Of a stretch of 64,000 nt of DNA, positions 11,793-22,564 are shown piece after piece. This DNA is from Patiria pectinifera (lineage: Eukaryota; Echinodermata; Asteroidea; Valvatida; Asterinidae). The notes beneath the pieces were generated by a model. That model did not search any database and was not told the DNA's origin. It was given only the letters and a program-made list of their open reading frames with translations. How positions within the stretch are numbered: the stretch's first letter is position 1; the number at the start of each line of letters is the position of its first letter. The DNA is taken from contig CM057144.1 of the NCBI GenBank assembly GCA_029964075.1, positions 11,617,281 through 11,681,280 on the forward strand, in the 5' to 3' direction. Position numbers and translations under genes: made by a program.

Positions 11793-12031
11793 GGAAAGAC
11801 TTCGGCAGTTTCGCATTGTGAATAAGGCTCAGTTGACTTGCTTCGGCCAGCGATTCAAATGCGTCGCCGTCTGTGATGGAATGGTAGCCAATGATGCTGC
11901 TGTGGCTATCAAATCCCCGATGATTATGCCCTGCTTGGACTGTTTTGTGGATTGTGGCGGTGGCATTAGGAAGGGGAGTCCAGGTGGTTTGTAGACAGAT
12001 GTTATGGCTAATCGGATGAACAGCTCGTTGG

Positions 12032-12220
12032 TTGAATTGTTTTTGTTTCGTTGGTTGGAGTGGCACTGGGACTAAGAAACAGGAAATACCATTGGCACCA
12101 ATAATAGCCAATGCCCTCGGCGCCTCCACAGATGCAGGCTTCCATGCTTTCACTGGAGCTGAGCAGACGATGAAGTTTGCCGAGAAGGGCAAGCTCAATT
12201 GTTGGCAGGCACTAAATTAG
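12032..12220 (+). pseudogene. relic of a transposon-associated protein (FHAFTGA...FAEKGKL)
   Basis: The frame includes FHAFTGAEQTMKFAEKGKL followed by NCW, resembling the block 'LPAFHALTGCDTTSAFAGKGK..W' that I know from repetitive invertebrate proteins of unknown function. It is short and has no intact start. The 139-codon frame on the opposite strand (11779-12198) is its antisense shadow. Confidence 0.45.
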
Positions 12221-13199
12221 TGTTCTGCTGAGGTGTTTTCTGCCTTTGCTGCGTTGGGAGCTGCCTGCAAGCTGACAGCCGCAACAGAAGGAGGCATCAA
12301 GGCATTTGTATGCCAACCTGTCACGTTGCTCGAGTGACGACGATGATGAGGAGGATGATTCTTCAATTTAGTTCTGACATTGCAGCAGTTTGTTCTGCTG
12401 TTATGGTCGGCCATGGACACAATCCTTTATAAACATTAGACAGATGAACATGTGTCTGCTGTAAGATCTAAACGTGTATGTACATGTATGTAATTTTTCA
12501 GCAAAAGATGTCATGTTAATAAAAAGTCGAACATACGTAAATATTTTACTGGAAAATTCAGCTGTTTATACTCCACACACTAACAGGACTTTAAAAACGC
12601 ATGCAGAGCAGTTACTTAGTATAAGAAGCATTATTAAAAACCCCAAAGGGGTAAATGGATACTTTATCAATACTAAGCTCCTATTTCTAACACCATATTG
12701 TGTGCAATTTAACCCGTTTTGGGGTATATTATGGAAAATAAGATTAAGGTATCAGAAAATGGTCAGAAAAAAATGGCAACATCATTTTTTTGTAAGTTAA
12801 TTAAAACATCCCAGAAGATGGTCCAACCAATTGCCAAAAATTAACATTTCATTTCAACGGAAGAACATTGGCCCCCACTATATAAACACTTAAAATCACA
12901 TGCAGATTGGTAGTATTGCCTTAATTGAGATTCAAATGACATAAACAATCTAGTCACACAAAGATGTTGTGAAATTATTGGTAAATTTCAAATTTCTTTT
13001 TAAAACAAATGTACACTTTTTTGTTTAACTGTGCTGTTTTTCTGTCAAATAACCATTTTTGCAGAATTCTGCCTGAAATCTGCCAAAAAATCCATTCTAT
13101 CAAATTTTTTTTTACAAAAATTCTGTCAAAGTTAGCCGAAAATCGGCTAAAACGGTCACCCTGCACACAAACAGCGCGTAAATCATACATACTCCTGCC
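12221..13199. other. no gene seen
   Basis: AT-rich sequence with short open frames only; none has a recognisable domain. Confidence 0.5.
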
Positions 13200-13304
13200 T
13201 ACGGATTGGCCAATCAATTTGGCGGCAACCCCCTAACGCTGATTGGCTGCCTTAGAATCCCAACGCTGATTGGCTGCCTTAGAATCCGGCCGCCGCATAT
13301 AAAA
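13200..13304 (+). promoter_or_regulatory. candidate RNA polymerase II promoter (four ATTGG boxes and TATA)
   Basis: A palindromic ATTGGCCAAT (13204-13213) is followed by two exact 26-bp repeats (13235-13260 and 13262-13287), each containing CTGATTGGCTG, an inverted CCAAT box. TATAAAA follows at 13298-13304. Spacing and order fit a TATA/CCAAT promoter reading to the right. No convincing coding sequence starts downstream, so the transcript, if any, is unknown. Confidence 0.4.
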
Positions 13305-13878
13305 GCAAGATGTAACGTCCGCAATCGGACGAGATAAGACGGCAAGCAGGGAAATTTGCACACGTCACCAAAACAATGTTTCCGTTTAGTATAATATATT
13401 TCATCATTTACGTGATACAATTTGATAATATTCAAAGGCGCTTCACAATAACTAAGACTGGGTACATTCAAATAGTGTAGATTCAAAATGCATTAAAATC
13501 ACCATATACATTAAAACTACAAATTAATATCAGAAATACATCGAAAGACATCATTAAAAATAATGTTAAGTTCAATTCATTAAAATGATCACAATAAAAT
13601 ATTTAGTAATCAAAGGCAGTTTGAAAGAGATAAACATTTTCAGCAGCGTCTTCAAACGGTTTAAGCTGGTGTCATTTCTCACATGAACTGCATGCTAACT
13701 TGTTCCACAGAGAAGGAGAGAAACATTTTGAGTTTGAAAATCTCATTTCAAAATATTCCTATTTCAACCAGAATTAATTTTCTAGGCTGAAATTCGGACT
13801 TAATACCCCTTACATAAAATACAATTTGCGGCGGATCAACACACCCTGAAAATTCCTACTTTTTGAGTACAATCCATA
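13305..13878. other. no gene seen
   Basis: AT-rich sequence downstream of the candidate promoter; no convincing coding frame or RNA gene. Confidence 0.5.
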
Positions 13879-13880
13879 TA

Positions 13881-14066
13881 CAGTCGACTCTCGTTATAAC
13901 AAGGTCGATGGGACTAGCCAAATTACCTCTTTATAACAGGAATGTAGTAATAAAAGGACAGCGAAACAAAGAAACACAAAGAGAGCCTGAGATTTGGGAC
14001 CTCAGAATTTGCTCTTTATAAGCAGAACCTTTTTATAAAAGTGCTCTTTATAATGAGCGTCGACTG
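13881..14066. mobile_element. pogo/Tigger-type MITE (186 bp)
   Basis: Starts CAGTCGACTCTCGTTATAAC and ends TTATAATGAGCGTCGACTG. TA flanks both sides (13879-13880, 14067-14068), the target duplication of Tc1/mariner-pogo elements. There is no coding capacity. Confidence 0.85.
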
Positions 14067-14068
14067 TA

Positions 14069-16084
14069 TCTTTTTCGTGATACCCTTGAGGAGACGTATT
14101 CAACTATTAGATATTGCCTGTGGAGACGTATGCAATCTTTTGTTCCCTATCATTCACATGTCTCTACAGGGTACCGTGTACCAAATCATATAGCGAGACT
14201 GAGGTCGAACGGTAATAGCTGAGCCAAATATTCAGGACAATCACCAAGTAATTTTTTTAAAACAACAGGCTACAAAATGTTTTTTTAAATTCCAGACTTA
14301 ATTAGAGAAAGGTGACGCAAGACGCTATTTGAGGGTGACGGAAAGATACAATCATATGAAAGTTTTACTGTGTCTATATTCTACAATTTCCAGAAATACA
14401 CGTGTGACAAAATTGTCCATACACGTTAGCCTGAATCCTGGTGCTTACTTGGTATATAAGTGTCTCTCGACCACCGTCGTCTGTAGTCACAGTTTGCACT
14501 TTAAAAAAATATTTTGTTTGCTTTTTTTCTTTTTTCTTTTATTTTTTTCTTTGAGACTTTGAATAGCAAATTTGTCATTTGGTCAAGTGAATATATAGTG
14601 ATCATCACGCAATCCACACTAGTTAGAAAAACCTTCCGGAATCACATTTCTTTATTCGCGTGATAAGTAGGTAATTTCCAAGTGTCATTGGAACGAGAAA
14701 ACATAGTTTCGTTTATAATTAATAAAAATCACGTTATAAAAACGCGAAAATTTGGTTTAAAATCTACCAAACCGAAAATTCACTAAAAACTCTCTCCACA
14801 AAACAGGTTCTTTTCTGATGTTTTGTTTACTGGGACGCCAAGCTTTTTATTCTTTGGCCAAAAAATAGTGCACATTGCCAACAGTGTTGGCATTTAATGA
14901 ACGTCAGCAGGTCCACGAATAGAGGTTCATCTATAATGTAATTACCCGAGATTACAACTTGAATATACATGTAGAGCTAACTAGTCAACTCAACTAATAG
15001 AAGAAAGCGCAGTAGTAAATGAATTGAGCAGAGTTACCAAAACAATGGAAGCTAACATTACTTTTTAAAAACAACTATATTACGTTACACCCAAAGGTAA
15101 CTGCGAATAGTTCTTCACAAGATGCCAGTTAATGTTTTAAATCAAGTCAAAATGACAAGAGATTCAATAAACGAATACAGTTGTTCAAATCATTTCTTCA
15201 TCAGGGAATTTTGATTAGAGACCCCAAAAGTAATTTGTTAACAAAATTGACGAAATTGTCAGATTATCATTATTATAATTATTTTTATTATAAACTTTTT
15301 ACAAAGTCATGGGTTGTGGAAAACGACTGTACAAGTACAACCCACCTTGAACCACTTTCCGTGTAAAATAAGATGAACAAATTAAAGTAATCAGTTAAAG
15401 ATAAAGACTTAAAGTGATCAATCATGTAAACTGTAAAACAAAAAGGACAAAATTTGAAATTTAATGTATAAAAAAAGTAAAATTAACATGATAAAATCTA
15501 TGACCAACAAAAAAAATCAAGGAAGATAAATTAGACGTATGAATATTACACACAATAAGAAACGTTAAAAATAGGCAAATATAGATTAAAACTGGAAAAA
15601 AAATCAAACCAAACACCGTAATAACAAAAAGTATCAAGATAAGACTCCAACTTGCCAATTAAAACAAAGAAGATAAATAGAGACATTATCAAACAATAAC
15701 ACGCAACAATAAATGATTTAAATAAGTAAATATTATTCTGAAAGAAAGTCAAAATAATAACATTAAACAATGATGGAAATGCACAATAAAACCAAATTGC
15801 ACACAACAGTAAGCCCATACAAGCAGTTAAAGAAGTTTCTGAATAAAGAAATAGTTTTACTCCCTAAGAACACATACTTCTACCGGTGTAACATTCCCAA
15901 AATCAGAAGAAAAAAATCAATCGAACTACCACAAACAAAGCTAAAAACTACTACAATACGTGCACGCATGTACCTACCACAATACGACATCATAAGAGTG
16001 TGTGTTATATTGAAAAGTATATCCTGGCATCCGAAGTTGGGAAATGTCTGAGTATGGCATTTACTGGTTGTGAAGGGCTGTTTT
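14069..16084. other. no gene seen
   Basis: AT-rich; the longest frames (90-93 codons near 15546-16051) are low-complexity and unrecognised. Confidence 0.5.
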
Positions 16085-17236
16085 AACAAGTCAAGGTCGC
16101 TATACGAGTTGCGCTATGGACGGATCTTACTATAGGGGCTCAAGAGTATTTTCTAAAATCACTTGAAGTTAGACAGAGGTCATGATGTTGTGCTTTTACA
16201 GTACGTCCCAAAAACAGTGTCAGTCTGACTGTTTTTAAAATAACTACAGAACCATATGTGGTCAAAATTCTGCATGCTGTGAGGAAAAAAGGCTGATGGG
16301 ATTTGGGATTGGAATCATTTGCCCATGAGCATTAGACTGATGTCTTGTCATCATGACTGGTAGCCAGGCAAATGATTCCACTCCCAACTGCAGCCCTTTT
16401 CACACAACGTGAAAGATTCTACATAGCTTACTTAACACATTAGCGTCACTCGGCACGACTTGTTGTGGGTCTCGGTATAGACCAATGTAAGCCGGCAAAA
16501 AGGGTGGTTTTTATTAATTTATAACTCATGAAGGAGGCTTCTTTGCAAATTTTTACTGCACACAATAATGGATAGGAAATAGTATCGTCACTGTTAAGTT
16601 TTTTCTTTATTGATAAGCTAATCAATGTAATTTGAATGGAACGTTCATCGTCCGGTTCTTTATCATCTTAATATGTTAGTAGTCATCGTTGCCTAATTTG
16701 CATGTAATGTCAAGTCACATGTCATTGCTCCACCAATAGCATTGCAAAATACGCTTATCACGTGTAGAATGGGCATTTAAGCGTGGGAATTTCCAATACG
16801 CTTCAGTCTTCGTCACGTCGCCGAAAGCTGTGAAGACTGTTAGTTTCGTCCTCATTTTCTGAATTTTAATTGGTATTTATGTTATTCGGGACATTTCTCA
16901 TGGTGATATTATCGTATGTTGTGTATATTTACCTGTGAAGTCTCGCTTATTTGAAATTACATTGGTCATTAGGGAGACATTTTCATGTCTAACTAATGTC
17001 ACGGTCCTCCTTTATAGAGGCCCAACTTTACTGTCGCAATTAGCTAATTATATTTGTTGCTCGTTGTCTAATCAGTACGGAAAAACTTGGTAAAAGGACA
17101 AGTGAATATTGGGTTAGGGCACATTTACGTTTGAACAATTTTGTGCACAAGTCTATGGGGATGTCTCCCAAATGTCCAATCCAGGTTATAGTAAGATCCG
17201 TGCATGGCGCAACTCGTTTAGCGGCCTTGACTTGTT
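16085..17236. mobile_element. 1.15 kb element with 50-bp inverted ends
   Basis: 16085-16134 and 17187-17236 are reverse complements with four mismatches in 50 bp (starts AACAAGTCAAGG, ends CGGATCTTACTATA on the left). The interior has no long frame. A smaller inverted pair (AATCATTTGCC/GGCAAATGATT, about 16286-16405) lies inside. The superfamily is unknown and no target duplication is clear. Confidence 0.6.
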
Positions 17237-17903
17237 GTTGACCTTGACTTGTCACTGACATAAAGTTTCATCCGTTATAAATTAACGTTTCAATAAATAC
17301 TGAGCATATTTTCTGAGAAACAAACCGTTCAAAAAGCCATGGTTTTGGGGGGTGCATGAATTTCACTGCTCTGTTAAAGCGTCTAAGTATACGAATTCGG
17401 ATTAACTGTGCCTATCAAAGGGCTACACGCTTCACCTTCGCAATCACACGGCTGTAGGCCAAATGTACAAAGACGTTGGCTGCACACTATCTACGACTGT
17501 ATAAATGCACGTGTTGCATGCTTTGACTACCAAAGTATCAATGTTTACAATGCTTTCATCAGTGGCCCAAGGTGTGACCACAGAACTGATGAATCACTCT
17601 CTATCCTCAACTTGTTATGAATTATAGCTGCGAAGAAATTAAACATGATTAATCTATGTGTAGATAAAGTGTTGGGGGAAACAGGGGGGGGGGGGAGGCA
17701 AAGAAACAACTTGGTGGGGGAATGCCCCCCTCCCATCTCCCACCCACCCCCGGCAGCGCCGCCACTGCAAGCACGGTTTTATAAAAAAAAAAAATCACAA
17801 GGCCCAATGTAAGTCTCCGTATTAAAAAAAAAAATCACTTCTCAAGTACATGTTTTTGCTGTCTGTATGTAGGTTAATACCGTTCAACGACCTTTAAATG
17901 ATT
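17237..17903. other. no gene seen; truncated hAT-type end
   Basis: G/C-homopolymer-rich DNA at 17680-17750 ends in GGCAGCGCCGCCACTG (17752-17767), an apparent truncated CAGTGGCG-family terminus. Nothing else is recognisable. Confidence 0.5.
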
Positions 17904-18761
17904 TCAAACTAACCACCAACCAAGTTTCTTTATCTGTTTTACTTTGGAGTCAAGTCCATATAGGCCAGTGAAATGCACTACAATTGTTTGGTTGATGTGT
18001 TTGTCTCTCCAGCCACGAACATGATAGTACAATCCACCGTCTGGGTAGTTGACAGGATCGAGTGTCTTTATTTTCAACCCCCCGGTGACATTTTTATCTA
18101 GCTCTCTAAAGATAAGGCGGTTAAAAACATATTGATCTAAAGTACTATTGTCTGTTGTATGTAACAATGTCACCCATTCCTTTACCAGACTAATTGTGTT
18201 ATTTGTTGGGTGATAATAGGCAAAACCGTCACAAAATACATGTTCATGGTTACGATGAATCTCTTCATGCGCGGCAATATCGAAGTCCCCCTCAAAAACT
18301 TTGAACGGATCTTTACGCCAAAAGGTATCGGTGTCAGTAAAGAGCACATCATAACCCTTCTCAAGTAATTCCAGTATATACCGTGGGCGTCGTTTAACGA
18401 AATCGTTGTATGTCTTTGTGTTCCACTTTAGTTTCTGAGAGGTAGTCAGTCCAGCACTGGTTTTCTGCACAATCAATCCCTGGTAGGATGTCGTCAATTT
18501 TGTCATATATTCATAAGACTGCTTGTCTTCGGTGACAACGGTTACGTTGGGGAAAGAAGGGGTTCTAATTCGCTGGATGCTTGCCAGCATGTTTTCAGCC
18601 AGTTTTAAGTAGGCCGCGTTCGTTGTAGTAAGGACCATTCTTTTTCTCTTTTTGACAACAGCTGGTTTGCTTGTCAAAATCTTTTCCAAAGCGCAGGGGT
18701 TACACATCGGTTTGAAAGTTGGACGTTCCGCACATGACGTGTCCTTCTCCGTTCTGTTTAA
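17904..18761 (-). CDS. nucleotide-diphospho-sugar glycosyltransferase, terminal exon
   Basis: The 267-codon frame from Met at 18707 extends five-prime in frame to 18761, where TTTCAG gives a phase-0 splice acceptor; the exon then codes LNRTEKDTSCAERPTFKPMC before the next Cys-rich residues. Landmarks: a K/R-rich turn and MVLTTTNAAYLKLAENMLAS (Rossmann start), LEKGYDVLFTDTDTFWRKDP with the metal-binding DxD (DTDTFW), CDGFAYYHPT and VHFTGLYG near the end. This fits the PF03407/GT77-like family of Golgi transferases, which transfer a sugar from a nucleotide donor in the lumen. The membrane anchor normally at the N-terminus must be in an upstream exon; the 35517-35586 exon on the same strand is a candidate. 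The frame is intact to its stop, so it may be a working host gene. Confidence 0.85.
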   Translation of the reverse strand, partial: LNRTEKDTSCAERPTFKPMCNPCALEKILTSKPAVVKKRKRMVLTTTNAAYLKLAENMLASIQRIRTPSFPNVTVVTEDKQSYEYMTKLTTSYQGLIVQKTSAGLTTSQKLKWNTKTYNDFVKRRPRYILELLEKGYDVLFTDTDTFWRKDPFKVFEGDFDIAAHEEIHRNHEHVFCDGFAYYHPTNNTISLVKEWVTLLHTTDNSTLDQYVFNRLIFRELDKNVTGGLKIKTLDPVNYPDGGLYYHVRGWRDKHINQTIVVHFTGLYGLDSKVKQIKKLGWWLV

Positions 18762-18915
18762 CTGAAAGACTGTAAATGTTATAAAATAAAAAAAGAACAG
18801 TTTATGACCAAATCACATTGTGCAACACACTTAATTTTAGTTGATCCCACCAACGTTTATGATCAAAGAAGTCTCATTGATTGTGTAAAAGATCATCAGT
18901 AGTCTTTTGATATAA

Positions 18916-19094
18916 TGGACCGATCCAGTAAGCCCCTCCCACTGCGCACGTGGGCAAATTAACACGTGCTCCTCTCCAATGCCACACTGCATTTTCCTGC
19001 CGCGCGCATCATACGCGCGTGCACGCATGTCGGACATAAATCACGGCTGTGATTGGTCAGAATACCATGGGGCGGTGCTTACTGGATCGGTCCA
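18916..19094. mobile_element. MITE with TGGACCGATCCAGTAAGC ends
   Basis: TGGACCGATCCAGTAAGC at 18916 is matched inversely by GCTTACTGGATCGGTCCA ending at 19094, a perfect 18-bp inverted repeat around a GC-richer core. No clear target duplication; superfamily unknown. Confidence 0.7.
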
Positions 19095-19675
19095 TTCAGT
19101 CAGGGGTTAAATTACCACAATTCTTGATGTTAAACCTTTGTGAAGAATTTCAGTGTCGTGACAAAAGTAGGAAATTCAAAAACGGTGGCGTCCGGAAATT
19201 CGGCACAAAATCAGCTGAGTGTTCCCTAACGTGGCGCACTTACACAAATCTTTCAAAATTTCTCGGAGAATCACTTTAAAGTTGAAACATTTTGATAAAA
19301 CCATTATCATCTTTACTCACATACCCAGCTACAAATTTGTCAGATTTTGTTTTCTATTTTTTGGGGCGCATTTTTAAAATGTTCACTGTGCACCTCGAAA
19401 TAAAATCGGAAAATCACGCCAAAATAAATCTGTCTGTTTACTTTGTAATGGGTATTAGGTAAACTCAAGATTTATGAAATTGATGAAATTTCACTATTCA
19501 GGTAAAACTTTTGCTCTAGCAAGGCGCAAGAGGCAAAAACTCAAAATGCGCCACGTTACATGTATTTTCAGTTCATTAAATCGGAGAAAAGCTGTAAAAA
19601 TGGAAACATTTACCTTGTGAGGTTTTAGCAGTACCTCAAAATTTAATTCCAGTGTATATTAAATGTGACTCTGGA

Positions 19676-19755
19676 CTCGGACTCGGACTCGACCATTGTG
19701 GCTCGTGACTCGGACTCGACCTGTGTGACTCAGGACTTGGACTCGGACTCGATGT
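19676..19755. repeat. GACTCG-rich low-complexity repeat
   Basis: Irregular repeats of GGACTCGGACTCG. Similar phrases recur near 26610-26660 and 34628-34750. Confidence 0.75.
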
Positions 19756-20432
19756 TTGGTGACTCGAATAAAAGTCTATAAATTGCAATTTTGACTAGTA
19801 TGCTGCACGTGAGTTTGTGAATCCCCTGATATTTCTATGAGACCATCACATGCCCCGTTAGCAGCCGGTGGTCATTATTCGGGATATTCTGGCACGCCCG
19901 CGGCTAGAGACCCCGTGCCCGGTGGCAACACCCGACCTGCCGCTATTTCTGAAACTACCAAGCCCTCATCCAAGAACCAAACCCACCCTCATCCACCTTC
20001 GGAAAATATGTCCACCCGAGCCATCCCGACAATCCATCGATGTCATTTCCAGAAATGAATCTAGTTCAAAACCCTGTGGCGACCCCCGTAACCAACAGGT
20101 ACCCCTCCGATCCTCCCCTGCCTCGACTGTTGACACGAACACTGACACTGACTCCATGGTGTGGGAAGATACTCAGACTGACGAAGACGTTCTTCCTGAG
20201 TGTCTTTCCTCGCCCAAGGCACTCTCATACATGATGGACTTATCAAATTCCCATCCAAGGTCAAGGCCAAAAAGAAACAGGTTCCAATTGCCAGGAAATT
20301 TGCCGGGTACGATTATTTTACGTCGGGATGCCGCTTGTTTAAGAGAATCACACGATTTCTCAGTTGTTGTGTCCTTTTTCTGCAACTCGCGACGCGTTGT
20401 ATAATCTATTTCACGAAAGTTGCGATGTGTTA
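19756..20432. other. no supported gene
   Basis: The 178-codon plus-strand frame at 19868-20404 is Pro/Ser-rich, and overlapping frames (19837-20058, 20040-20234, 20200-20433) look equally protein-like. It could be a decayed coding sequence with frame changes, but no family is recognised. 19095-19675 is also empty. Confidence 0.4.
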
Positions 20433-20574
20433 GGGGCCATTCAGAATTTTCAATGTTTTAAAATTTCGACTTTTTTTCCAAATTATTTTGACCCACCCAC
20501 CCACCCCTAATTTCGATTAATAAAAAAACTGAACATGTACATGTACTTGAACACCATGTACATGTGTGTCTAGT

Positions 20575-20784
20575 TCAGTGACGGCGTGAAGTTGTCGGGC
20601 TTCCTCTTTTGCACTGGTGACCCTCAGTTTTCTTGTGTTTTGCCAGCTGATATGCTGTTGGGAATGACGGGTTGCAGTTTTGGAAGCCACAAAGATGACC
20701 GTGGTTTTGTCGTTTTCTGGATGAGGTGGATGACATGTGACATACGAGGTTGTGCCTGTCACGTGAGGTAGCTGAGAAAAACAT
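20575..20784 (-). pseudogene. C2H2 zinc-finger fragment, copy 2
   Basis: Same peptide as at 11349-11531 (CGFQNCNPSFPTAYQLAKH core), here with an extended C-terminus GSPTTSRRH and a stop. The longer frame at 20517-20846 is an alternative-frame overlap. Confidence 0.5.
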
Positions 20785-22174
20785 TCGCTCGTACCCCCCC
20801 CCCTCCGCCCTGTTTGCAGGGCGGGGGTACGAGCGAAAGAAAACATCAGGTTTGGGCAGACATCACATCACAGGCTGCGGTCCTCGCAGTCTTGGAGAAC
20901 TGTTCAATTGCCTCATTGATGTTCTCCGAAGTCACCGTGTTAAAATTAGAAAAAGTTTTAACTATGGAAGGTTGTGAATCTTTTCTTTCAAAACTGAGGG
21001 AGGAATTATTGCAGTCATATTTATTTTATCGTGTAAAATTGTGTCTTATTTCATTTTGTTCCCGGGTATTTTCTTGTTGTTTCTTTAGTGTGTGTACATG
21101 TATATTGTGAGTGTAGACCTATGTATGTCAACTAGGTTGTTTGTTTTTATGGTTTGCATTTTTCTCTCTGGGGCTTTAAAAGTAACATCATCATGGATTC
21201 CCAGCACAACTCCTCACAATAAGCCCAGTGTTAACAACATTTCTCGTTGTGGGTCTGAAAATGAAAATTGTCGGTTTGTGTATTATGAATATGATCAAGT
21301 GAAATTATTTATGCAGTTCGCCCATTTCCCTCAAAATTGCATATTGTAATATTGTACATTTTTATCAATTTGCTAGAGTATGTGATACCTCACCAACAAG
21401 TATCTTTTAACGAAATTCAATCAGAATATTTTATAAATGTTTTAAATTTTTTTAGTTGTTGTGTTACTTGTTGGTGTCCCTGTCACACTGTACGATGGTG
21501 TAGCCGTGTGTCATGCACGTGGATTGTTTACTTTCGTTTTGACGGGGTTTTTACTGAATAGAGTCTGGTGACTGTACATAGAAATTTCTTTGAATAAAAG
21601 TCGAATCGTTCATTCATGTGCACTTGTTATGCAAAGCAGGGGCAGTGGTTCAAGGATATCTATGTCGATTGCAGAAAGTGTGCAAAAAGTGTTCACAATA
21701 CAACGACGCTGTTAAGTTATTTCACTGTGTGACACAGTGAGAAATTTTGGAATCATAATGGCGTCAGCGATACTTGCTGGGGAGCTCTTGCGTACGACTT
21801 TCTGTACTTTGGTACTGTTGTTTCCAGGACAATTGTGTGTACGGTAACCCGACGTACCCATATTTTTAAAGACGAAATTGCCGACCTCAAACTTGTTAGT
21901 GCCATATTTGGCAACTATATGTGCGTTATTAGTTTAAGTACACAAATGAACAGGTTAATTAAACATAGTACCATTGAAGGTACCTAAAAGTAAACATAAC
22001 AGCATAGAAGACCGACAGACGAACAGAAAATGTTACAAAATAAACGTATTTGTCTGGATAATTTTTTAGGGCGTTACCGGCAAGTTAACACAAACTTGGT
22101 GTCAAATAAATCATGGGAGTTACTTTTCTTTGACTTTTCATACAAGTTAACATAAACTTTAACTGTATGACCTG

Positions 22175-22338
22175 CAGTGGCGTAGCCACGGGGCGGGGGC
22201 GTGGGGAGACAGCCCCCAGTCGCCTCCCCCACTGAGATTTTGAGTTTCTGAAAAAAATATCATTGATCTACATGACGCCCCCATGAAATGTTCCAGCCCC
22301 CAGCGCCCCCCACTGAAAAATTCCTGGCTACGCCACTG
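22175..22338. mobile_element. hAT-type MITE embedded in copy 2
   Basis: CAGTGGCGTAGCCACG...TGGCTACGCCACTG; the counterpart of 9032-9220. Confidence 0.7.
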
Positions 22339-22564
22339 ACAGTACATACAGGGGACGAAGTTGGAAAAGAAACACGCATCGCGATATCGGAACGCTTGCG
22401 CGTAGTTCAGGCAAGTCAAAAGATCTATCTTTCTTTTTTTTCTTTTTTTTTTCTTTTTTCCATGGAAAGTGAATTTCGATTTTCAATTATTTAGCTTGAC
22501 CCACCCACCCACAATTTGGAAAAAAGATCGAAATTTTAAAACATTGAAAATTCTGAATGGCCCC

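Larger units (their letters stand above)
20433..22564. mobile_element. GGGGCC-ended DNA transposon, copy 2 (inverted)
   Basis: Starts GGGGCCATTCAGAATTTTCA and ends in the inverse GAATGGCCCC. It is collinear, in reverse complement, with 8810-11724 but without the internal duplication (2132 bp against 2915 bp). The left flank is TTA and the right flank ATC, so no duplication is visible here. It carries the same zinc-finger fragment and the same embedded hAT MITE. Confidence 0.9.

Noticed and set aside
11779..12198. 139-codon minus-strand frame
   Set aside because: It is antisense to the FHAFTGA-type relic on the plus strand and has no domain of its own.
16680..16860. Octamer-like ATTTGCAT and CCAAT suggesting an snRNA or histone promoter
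   Set aside because: No snRNA or histone sequence follows, and the region lies inside an inverted-repeat element.
20586..20771. 61-codon frame, also at 11362-11547 on the other strand
   Set aside because: Reverse-strand shadow of the zinc-finger fragment in both element copies.
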